Positions 57,073 through 64,000 of a stretch of 64,000 bases of DNA are shown here, piece by piece. A program made the translations under genes and the position numbers. Numbering within the stretch: the stretch's first letter is position 1; every line of letters starts with the position of its first letter. The notes beneath the pieces were generated by a model. That model saw only the letters and a program-made list of their open reading frames with translations. It ran no database searches and was not told where the DNA came from. Origin of the DNA: Caedibacter sp052030685 (GTDB lineage: Bacteria; Pseudomonadota; Gammaproteobacteria; Francisellales; Francisellaceae); the NCBI RefSeq assembly GCF_052030685.1, contig NZ_JBQAJM010000003.1, positions 56,877 to 120,876 on the forward strand, given 5' to 3'.

Positions 57073-58353
57073 ATGAAAACATTAACCAATCCACGTGCTA
57101 TCGCATGTTCTATTATTCATCAAATCACTCAGCATAAAGACAGTTTAGCGTCTTTAGATATCACACTTCAACACTACTCACTGACGGAGCAAAATCGTCG
57201 TTTAGTCTATTTGTTATGCTATGGTGTGTTTCGCCAATTTTTTTATCTTGAGTATATTTTTAACCTGCAAGCTCAAGGCAAAACCAAACCAAAAGTGCGA
57301 CTATTAGCAATGATTGGTTTATATCAGATTATCTTTATGCATAAACCACTACATGCATCTATTAATGAAACCGTCAGTGCGTGTGATGAGCTTAATGTTA
57401 GTAATGCCAAATCATTTATTAATGCATTATTACGCCAGATCGATAAAGCATCCTTGCCAAGTAATCATCATTTCAAAGAATTCCCTGATTGGTTGTATGG
57501 CAAGCTTAAAAAACACTACGCCAATGAACTTGACAATATCATTACCAATAGTAATATTCAGCCGCCGGTTTTTCTGCGTCTTAATCAACAGCAAAGCCCT
57601 GAGCAAGTTCTAAAGGCACTTCAAGATAATAACATTGGTTACAAAACAACAACCATTGACAACTGTCTTCAACTCAATGAAGCACAAAATATCAATGATT
57701 TACCTTTATTTTCTCAAGGTTTCTTTAGTGTACAGGATCACTCAGCTCAATTGGCCGCACATATCTTAGCACCACAAACACAAGAGAAAATTCTTGATGC
57801 CTGTGCCGCACCTGGTGGTAAAAGCGCGCATCTGTTGGAACTCTGCCCTGACATTGAATTAACCATTATGGATAATAATGCTAAACGTTTTGAACGGATT
57901 AAAGAGAATCTTGCGCGTTTGCAGTTAGATAAACTTAACATTGATTATGCCATTCAAGATGCCTCAGAACCACTGAGTAAAAATATTTTATTTGATAAGA
58001 TATTAATTGACGCGCCATGTAGCGCCACTGGTGTGATTCGGCGCAACCCAGATATCAAAGTGCTACGCACGCCCGAGGAAGTCAAAGAGATTGTCCAAAT
58101 TCAACAGCGCATTTTAGATAATCTTGTGAGTTATCTCAAACCTAATGGCTTATTTCTTTATGCTACTTGCTCTATTTTGCCTGAAGAAAATGACAAACAA
58201 ATGGCAAACTTCCTGCAAACACATTATGAGTTTACTGTCGTTGATATTCCAATGATGGATAACAAACTCAAACAAGTCCATGGTTACCAGATTTTACCCA
58301 CCCAAAATAGTGGAGATGGGTTTTACTATTGTCTATTACAAAAAATCAGTTAA
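57073..58353 (+). CDS. rsmB: 16S rRNA (cytosine-967-C5)-methyltransferase
   Basis: 426 residues: N-terminal NusB-like domain (1-~135) and a SAM-dependent m5C methyltransferase. ACAAPGGKSAHLLEL binds SAM, DAPCSATGVIRRNPD holds the PCS Cys and YATCSILPEENDKQ the catalytic Cys. Its stop overlaps the convergent lipoprotein gene by 8 bases. Confidence 0.96.
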   Translation: MKTLTNPRAIACSIIHQITQHKDSLASLDITLQHYSLTEQNRRLVYLLCYGVFRQFFYLEYIFNLQAQGKTKPKVRLLAMIGLYQIIFMHKPLHASINETVSACDELNVSNAKSFINALLRQIDKASLPSNHHFKEFPDWLYGKLKKHYANELDNIITNSNIQPPVFLRLNQQQSPEQVLKALQDNNIGYKTTTIDNCLQLNEAQNINDLPLFSQGFFSVQDHSAQLAAHILAPQTQEKILDACAAPGGKSAHLLELCPDIELTIMDNNAKRFERIKENLARLQLDKLNIDYAIQDASEPLSKNILFDKILIDAPCSATGVIRRNPDIKVLRTPEEVKEIVQIQQRILDNLVSYLKPNGLFLYATCSILPEENDKQMANFLQTHYEFTVVDIPMMDNKLKQVHGYQILPTQNSGDGFYYCLLQKIS

Positions 58354-58975
58354 ATTCACTGAGTTTAATATCCTCAATTGCTATTAATGCTTTGGCAATG
58401 CCAATTAATTTTTTATGCGCGTAAATTGGCATATAGATTGGTGCAACAACTTCTGATGCACTATCATCATACTCAATCTCACCATAATAAAGCTTACCCA
58501 ACCCGTTATTATAAGCAGTTTTCCACCATTTCTCATCTGCTTGATAAAAATCCGTCGTCATATTGGTTTGGCAAATATTCATGCCAGATAAATCAGTGAC
58601 CAAAATCTCAACAAATGCAGGATGCTCTGCCTGAAACTGCTTTAATTTAACCGCACAGGCATTATAAAGCAAAAGCTGAACATTATAAGTATCGCGCATT
58701 TTTTGCATATTCTGGTCAATTGCCTGATAACGCGCTTCCGGTAATGGTGTTTCCTCAGCTAAACGCTTATTGGCGTGCACGAGCATTTGGGTGATACGAC
58801 TATTGGCAAAAAGCTCATTTAATTGCGCTTGACGCACATCTAAATGTGATTTGAGTTCATCTGCATATTCACCTGTCTCAAGATCAGACTTACTTAAGGA
58901 TCCTTTATCATGACTACCACAGGCAGTCAGTACCACCAACATCACACTTAAGATTAACGCCTTTAGTTGCTTCAC
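58346..58975 (-). CDS. Lipoprotein with a PDC/Cache-like sensor domain
   Basis: 209 residues. Lipobox VVLTACG, a helical region (~30-110), then a segment NMTTDFYQADEKWW...YDDSA...PIYMPIYAHKKLIGIAKALI typical of PDC sensor domains. It has no signalling output domain, so it may be a ligand-binding lipoprotein. No neighbour explains its role. Confidence 0.75.
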   Translation of the reverse strand: MKQLKALILSVMLVVLTACGSHDKGSLSKSDLETGEYADELKSHLDVRQAQLNELFANSRITQMLVHANKRLAEETPLPEARYQAIDQNMQKMRDTYNVQLLLYNACAVKLKQFQAEHPAFVEILVTDLSGMNICQTNMTTDFYQADEKWWKTAYNNGLGKLYYGEIEYDDSASEVVAPIYMPIYAHKKLIGIAKALIAIEDIKLSEFN

Positions 58976-58989
58976 ACGGCACCAATTAA

Positions 58990-59187
58990 TTATAAGTCTT
59001 CATGTTCAACGGTATTGCTTTTCTTTGATGAGAACAAAGATACAATAAATTTAATTACGCGATAGACAATTGCAACACCAATGGCAACTAACAAGATCCA
59101 AAATAAAAAGATAAACACATGATAAAGCACCACTAATGCCGTTAATATCACAAAAATAACCAAGACTTCCTGAATAAATTTTTCCAT
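58990..59187 (-). CDS. Small membrane protein, unknown
   Basis: 65 residues, almost wholly hydrophobic from 5 to 52 (two segments), with a charged tail (SSKKSNTVEHEDL). Family not recognised. It is 14 bp upstream of the sensor-like lipoprotein gene and is probably co-transcribed with it. Confidence 0.6.
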   Translation of the reverse strand: MEKFIQEVLVIFVILTALVVLYHVFIFLFWILLVAIGVAIVYRVIKFIVSLFSSKKSNTVEHEDL

Positions 59188-59247
59188 TTTATTTCCTTTT
59201 GCTTTTTCTTACTTTTTATTGCTTTTTTCTTTTGCCATTCTCTATGT

Positions 59248-59360
59248 AATGATTAAGAAATAAGTTGCGTTTTAATTATCCCCTCACCCGCGCAGCGCAA
59301 GCTGCGCGAGCGATCCCTCAAAGAGAGAGGTAATGGCTGATGCAACTTATTTTCATCATT
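59248..59360. mobile_element. MITE-like inverted-repeat element with GC-rich hairpin
   Basis: Imperfect ~20-bp terminal inverted repeats (59248-59268 and 59342-59360, sharing AAATAAGTTGC/GCAACTTATTT) surround a GC-rich 8-bp perfect stem (CGCGCAGC-GCAA-GCTGCGCG at 59289-59308). CCCTC and GAGAGAGG arms lie between them. It is far more GC-rich than the neighbourhood and ends one base before the tyrS stop codon. It might double as an RNA hairpin ending tyrS transcription. Confidence 0.6.
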
Positions 59361-59361
59361 A

Positions 59362-60561
59362 CTATACCAGTGTAATCTTAGCAAACTTTCTTTTGCCAAC
59401 TTGATAAACGTCTGAGGTTTTCTGCTTTAATGTAAGCTGTGTATCTTCAACCTTATCGCCATTTATTTTGACCGCGCCTTGCTTAATCATACGAATCGCT
59501 TCAGAAGTACTTGAGACCAAACCCGCTAGCTTTAAAACATTCGCAATCGGCATGTTATCTTCTGCTAATGTAATCGTTTCTTCTGGCATATCCTCAGGGA
59601 TCTGATTCTTTTGGAAGCGATCGATGAAGTTTTGATGTGCTTTTTGTGCTGCCGCCTCATCATGAAAGCGCGCAATAATCTCTTTAGCTAAATCAATCTT
59701 CACATCACGCGGATTTTGACCATTATTAACCGCTTCTTTTAAGCTTTCAATTTCAGTCATTGGTTTAAAGCTTAATAACTCATAATAACGCCACATCAGC
59801 TCATCCGAAATCGACATGATTTTACCAAACATCTCATCTGCAGGCTCTTCAATACCAATATAGTTATTGGCTGATTTAGACATTTTTTTGACACCATCAA
59901 GACCTTCTAATAATGGCATAGTAATAATCACTTGTGGCGCTTGCCCTGCTTGCTTTTGTAACTCACGTCCCATTAATAAGTTAAACTTCTGATCTGTCCC
60001 TCCTAACTCAATATCTGCAACCATAGCCACCGAGTCATAGCCTTGTACTAATGGATATAAGAACTCATGAATCGCAATGCCTTGTCCAGATTTGTAGCGC
60101 TTAGAGAAATCATCACGTTCAAGCATTCTGGCAACGGTTTGTTTTGATGCAAGCTTAATCATATCACTTGCGCTCATCTGATCAAACCAATCACCATTGC
60201 GCTTAACGACCGTTTTTTCTTGATCTAAAATTTTGAAAATTTGTTTTTGATAGGTCTTAGCATTCTCTTCCACTTCTGCTTCTGACAACGGTGGGCGCGT
60301 GGCATTTTTCCCCGTTGGGTCACCAATTTGTGCGGTAAAGTTACCAATTAAAAAATGAATTTCATGCCCTAAATCTTGTAACTGGCGCAACTTATTGATC
60401 ACCACAGTATGCCCTAAATGGATATCAGGTGCCGTCGGATCACAGCCAAACTTGACAATAAGTGGCTTTTTCCTTTTTAACTTTGCAATCAAATCTTCTT
60501 CTAAAAGCACCTCTTCGGCACCACGCTTAATCACACTTAACGTTTCTTCAATGCTATGCAT
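59362..60561 (-). CDS. tyrS: Tyrosyl-tRNA synthetase
   Basis: Class I synthetase of 399 residues. HIGH-like motif HLGHT (PDIHLGHTVV), KMSKS as KKMSKSANN, and a C-terminal S4 RNA-binding domain (~335-399). This is the TyrRS-beta type (TyrZ-like length) of many proteobacteria. Divergent from ftsI. Confidence 0.96.
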   Translation of the reverse strand: MHSIEETLSVIKRGAEEVLLEEDLIAKLKRKKPLIVKFGCDPTAPDIHLGHTVVINKLRQLQDLGHEIHFLIGNFTAQIGDPTGKNATRPPLSEAEVEENAKTYQKQIFKILDQEKTVVKRNGDWFDQMSASDMIKLASKQTVARMLERDDFSKRYKSGQGIAIHEFLYPLVQGYDSVAMVADIELGGTDQKFNLLMGRELQKQAGQAPQVIITMPLLEGLDGVKKMSKSANNYIGIEEPADEMFGKIMSISDELMWRYYELLSFKPMTEIESLKEAVNNGQNPRDVKIDLAKEIIARFHDEAAAQKAHQNFIDRFQKNQIPEDMPEETITLAEDNMPIANVLKLAGLVSSTSEAIRMIKQGAVKINGDKVEDTQLTLKQKTSDVYQVGKRKFAKITLV

Positions 60562-60761
60562 AGCGATCTATTTACCTTCTTTTTCTTTTTTATTTTCTGT
60601 CATTTTCGATAACCCTCAAACTGCCTCTATGTATACCAATATTAGCCACAAAACGCAATTACCACGGACAATTATTGGCAATTCTGATGCTAGCTGTTGT
60701 CTTAACACTGCATTTTCCGGTACACTCACGAACTGTGACAGTGACCACGATATTTTTATGC

Positions 60762-62564
60762 ATGAGACAATATACCAATAAGAAAGATAAGCAATCAAAA
60801 GAAACTAACACGTATAATGCCAAACCAAAGCGTACACCAAAACATAAGTGGCGCTTTTTCTTTACATTCTTCCTGATTATTTCCGTCTTCCTTGTGCTGG
60901 TTTATCGCTTGTTTTATTTAGAAACCAAAGATCATAATTTTCTATCTAATCACGGGCAAAGTGAGAGTCATCGCACCATTGATTTAGATGCAACACGCGG
61001 CATTATCTATGATCGCAACGGCATTCCATTGGCAGTAAGCACCAATCTGTATAAAGTTATTTTGGATATCAAGGTTTTAAAAGATTATCCTGAAAAATAT
61101 CAAAAGATCGATGAAGCAAATATTGACGGTCTTTCATTAAGTGACATTCAAGCACTCATCAGTAAGTATCCCAATAAACAATACTATATCGCTGCACAAT
61201 TTGTTGAACCCTCAAAAATCGATGATTTAAAAGCATTACATATCCCAGGAATTGAGATTGAGGATCAAAATAGAACCTACTATCCTAAAGCCAATGAAAT
61301 AGCTCCTCTTATTGGTTTTACCAACATTGCCAATAAAGGACAAGACGGCTTGATGATGACCTACCAAAATAAGCTGCATGCAGAGAAAGGCGCACTATCT
61401 AGCACGTTGGATGGTAAAGGACATGCGATAAGTTTTAATGATCAGCCGCAACATTATCATTTAGGTAAAAGTATTGATTTAACCATTGATAGTAATATTC
61501 AAAGCTTTGCCTATCAAGCGCTTAAAAAAGGAGTCATTGACACCAATGCCGACTCAGGCGCTGCTGTTGTTGTTGACCCGCAAAATGGTGAGATTCTAGC
61601 ACTTGCCAGTTATCCAAGTTTTAATCCTAATAACTTCAATGAGCATACTGGTAAGCCCGTTGCCTTACAACCTGTTATCGAGACCTTTGAACCGGGTTCC
61701 ACCATTAAGCCATTTTTCATCTCTCAAGCACTTCTTTCGGGAAAGTACACGCCAGATAGTATGATTGATACCAATCCCGGTTATTATTTCTTGCACGGGC
61801 ATCGCATCCGTGATGATGCCAACTTTGGTGATATCACCTTGACACAAATTCTTGAGAAATCGAGTAATGTTGGTGTCAGCAAAGTCACCTTAACACTCGA
61901 TAAAGAAAAGGTTTATAATTTCTTGTCAAGCTTAGGCTTTGGACAACCTTCAACCGTTGATTTCCCGCGTGCAACCAATGGCTATTTGCCACCTTTAAGC
62001 TCCTTAAGCAAGTTTGAGTTTGCCACCCTTTCATTTGGTTATGCGTTAACGAGCTCAGCCTTACAATTAGCACATGCTTATACGATTTTTGGCAATGATG
62101 GTAAACTCTGTCCAATGCATTTGGTTAAACCAAAGCATCCAGATAAAATCAACTGCCGTCAAGTATTGCCTAAAGACATTGCCAAAGAGGTATTGGCTAT
62201 GCTACAAACAGTCGTCAGTATTCATGGCACGGGTGTGCTTGCTAATATCCCGGGGTTTGATGTTGCGGGTAAAACAGGAACCTCACATCGCGTTGCCAAT
62301 GGCAAATTCATTAATGAGTATAACGCCATTTTTGCAGGTGTCGCACCTGTTAAAAACCCAAGGCTTTCAATTGTTGTTTGGATCAACAACCCCAAAGGTA
62401 GTCACTTTTATCAGTTCGGTGGCGTATCAGCAGCACCTGTTTTTGCCAGTATTGCTAAGCATTCTTTGCAATATATGGGTGTAGCTTATCAACAACCACT
62501 GAGTGAGTATGAGTTATTAAATAGAAATAAAAAGTGGTTATTACAGATTATTGCCAATAACTAA
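60762..62564 (+). CDS. ftsI: Penicillin-binding protein, FtsI (PBP3)-like
   Basis: Division-specific transpeptidase type, 600 residues. One N-terminal membrane segment (~36-60), pedestal domain (RGIIYDRNGIPLAVSTN) and transpeptidase domain with SxxK in EPGSTIKPF, SxN in EKSSNVGVS and KTG in GKTGTSHR. The start is an ATG downstream of a longer frame; the ribosome binding site is weak. It lies outside a normal dcw cluster, next to tyrS. Confidence 0.9.
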   Translation: MRQYTNKKDKQSKETNTYNAKPKRTPKHKWRFFFTFFLIISVFLVLVYRLFYLETKDHNFLSNHGQSESHRTIDLDATRGIIYDRNGIPLAVSTNLYKVILDIKVLKDYPEKYQKIDEANIDGLSLSDIQALISKYPNKQYYIAAQFVEPSKIDDLKALHIPGIEIEDQNRTYYPKANEIAPLIGFTNIANKGQDGLMMTYQNKLHAEKGALSSTLDGKGHAISFNDQPQHYHLGKSIDLTIDSNIQSFAYQALKKGVIDTNADSGAAVVVDPQNGEILALASYPSFNPNNFNEHTGKPVALQPVIETFEPGSTIKPFFISQALLSGKYTPDSMIDTNPGYYFLHGHRIRDDANFGDITLTQILEKSSNVGVSKVTLTLDKEKVYNFLSSLGFGQPSTVDFPRATNGYLPPLSSLSKFEFATLSFGYALTSSALQLAHAYTIFGNDGKLCPMHLVKPKHPDKINCRQVLPKDIAKEVLAMLQTVVSIHGTGVLANIPGFDVAGKTGTSHRVANGKFINEYNAIFAGVAPVKNPRLSIVVWINNPKGSHFYQFGGVSAAPVFASIAKHSLQYMGVAYQQPLSEYELLNRNKKWLLQIIANN

Positions 62565-63529
62565 GCTGATTTTGGCATCCAAGCTTTTGCCAGTGTACTT
62601 TTGATCTCATCTTGTTGGTCTTTGTTCAATAGATCTTCACCAACACCGGTTTCAACATTAAAGCTTGCCAATGTTTGAATGATCACATCAATTTGTTTGT
62701 TGCTTAGTACAAATTTACCAACCTCAATCTCATCAATTTGATGCTCTTCAGATTCAAACCAGTCAGTTACAATGATCTCTTTAGGCTTATTTTTGTCTGC
62801 CAAATTTTTAATCATTAAATTACTTACTTCTCGATAAAATCTTAGGTCTGTTGTTTTAACACCATTGAGCTTGATAAAATCAGAACTATCATCACTATCA
62901 TAATTATTAATAACTGTATTGTTGGCTTTTTTGAAGTTGACTTGATAATAATCGCTGCCATCGCCTCCGACTAATGTATTGTTATCACCATGCGCGATAA
63001 GCCTATCATCTCCTTGCTCTCCGTTTAAATAATCATCACCTTTTTTAGCACGAAGGATATCATCACCGCTACCACCAAAAAGCTGATCCGCACCATCATT
63101 ACCCGCATATAGGGTATCGTCTCCAGCCTCACCATACAAGACATTGTCACCCCATTGTGCATAAAGCTGATCATCACCGCCTCCTGCATAAATGACATCA
63201 TCACCTTTACCTGCATAGATCAAATCACTCCCATCGCCACTATAAACAGTATCATCTCCAGCACCGGCATATATCTGATTACTCATTGATACTTGTAAAT
63301 CATTTAGAGTCAACAAATGTTCATCTATGACTTGACCGGGATAAAGTATGTTAGGAACCTCATGGCTGGCGCTACTCTCAACAGTAATAACATCATCGCC
63401 AGCACCAGAGCGAATAGTATTTTGACCGGATTGAACCTCGATAAGATCATTGCCGCTACCTGTGATAATCATATTATTACCGTTACCTGCATAGATCTCA
63501 TTGTCACCATGACCTGCTTTAATCCCAAC
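62561..63529 (-). pseudogene. RTX (hemolysin-type calcium-binding repeat) protein, 5'-truncated
   Basis: The readable part has at least eight GGxGxDxU-like nonapeptides (GAGDDTVYSGDGSD; GGGDDQLYAQWGDN; GGSGDDILRAKKGDD) and a C-terminal ~100 residues without repeats. The first ATG (nt 63472) is internal: repeat coding (KAGHGDNEIYAGNGNN) continues upstream with no break and then loses similarity near 63529, close to an IS end. The N-terminal part appears to have been removed by the IS. Its stop overlaps the ftsI stop. Confidence 0.75.
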
Positions 63530-63649
63530 TTGGTAAGCAAAAATTCTGAAACGTATACGATATAAGGCTTTTCGCCATACATAAAGGTGCGTTAAGGCAC
63601 TACAGATTTTTTGTGTTTTTTGATTTTTTGTGAAGCTGTGATCGATGCG

Positions 63650-64000
63650 TTATAGCGTTTTGATGATCTGCTTTAATGGAATAGCTGGGGCATTACAAGC
63701 TTTATAAATCTTAGCCTGCTCGTGATTGGGCTTAGCTGACTTACGAATATGTAAGGTTTTTCCTTCTTTGGTTTGCATCGTTGTCGTGACGCGATAATGC
63801 GTGCTTAACTTTAACAAAATAGTCTCCCAACTATCGTGAATATCAACTTTCTTAAGCTGAAAGCGAATACAATGCAAAATATGATAGGCAAGTATACTAA
63901 TAAAAATATGACCACTGATACGAGCTGTGGTTTGATGATAAACCGGACGCATCCCTAAGTCACTTTTTAATATTCTAAAGGCGGCTTCAATGTCATTGAG
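63650..64000 (-). CDS. IS1634-family-like transposase, C-terminal part (runs off the window)
   Basis: The frame is open to the window edge. It contains the segment LKSDLGMRPVYHQTTARISGHIFISILAYH typical of the C-terminal part of IS1634/IS4-group DDE transposases. No start is visible because it lies beyond base 64000. The element's end must lie between 63529 and 63649. Confidence 0.75.
   Translation of the reverse strand, partial: LNDIEAAFRILKSDLGMRPVYHQTTARISGHIFISILAYHILHCIRFQLKKVDIHDSWETILLKLSTHYRVTTTMQTKEGKTLHIRKSAKPNHEQAKIYKACNAPAIPLKQIIKTL

Overview
The window comes from an AT-rich gammaproteobacterium. Housekeeping proteins (TopA, thioredoxin, Rho, GshA, Psd, RNase HII, TrmJ, SuhB, RsmB, TyrS, FtsI) are of gammaproteobacterial type. 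The cyanophycin synthetase/cyanophycinase/isoaspartyl peptidase set next to a haem-uptake operon suggests the Francisella-related lineages (Francisellaceae/Fastidiosibacteraceae). That placement is inference; there is no rRNA here to settle it. No tRNA, rRNA or CRISPR array was seen.

Layout. (1) 1-8.6 kb, + strand: the 3' part of a fused 2-oxoacid dehydrogenase E1/lipoyl/ketoacyl synthase III gene, then topA, trxA, rho and gshA. (2) 8.6-16.3 kb, - strand: a compact iron/haem operon reading hutZ-like, exbB, exbD, TonB-dependent receptor, tonB, hmuT, hmuU, hmuV, behind a promoter overlapped by two Fur-box-like palindromes. Oxidase, energy transducer, receptor and ABC importer are all in one transcription unit. 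(3) 16.5-23.8 kb, - strand: a cyanophycin operon (cphA, a second Mur-ligase-type protein, cphB, isoaspartyl peptidase) that ends with an exported acetolactate decarboxylase. (4) 23.8-28.3 kb: sdaA, psd and an exported S9 peptidase.

(5) 28.5-43.1 kb, - strand, is the most unusual part. A run of secreted-protein genes contains two paralogous Cys-containing proteins on either side of a GH18-like protein, then a 1290-residue YD-repeat (Rhs) protein that stops just before its Rhs core. Five short exported proteins follow. Each repeats the missing ~105-residue Rhs-associated core and then has its own unrelated C-terminal region. This looks like an Rhs protein split into a shell gene and a set of exchangeable tip genes. 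No immunity, VgrG or PAAR gene is visible. An esterase, a LysR-type and a PAS-LuxR-type regulator follow, and an 18-bp sequence is shared by the regulator promoter region and a site inside the secreted-protein cluster.

(6) 45.9-64 kb: CBS protein, Uup, DUF2288 protein, a lipoprotein gene with two in-frame stop codons, a LuxR-like regulator, an MFS transporter, ppa, a TauE/SafE transporter, a 37-codon small ORF, rnhB, trmJ, suhB, rsmB, a PDC-sensor-like lipoprotein, a MITE-like element, tyrS and ftsI. At the right edge an RTX-repeat gene has lost its 5' end beside an IS1634-type transposase gene that runs out of the window.
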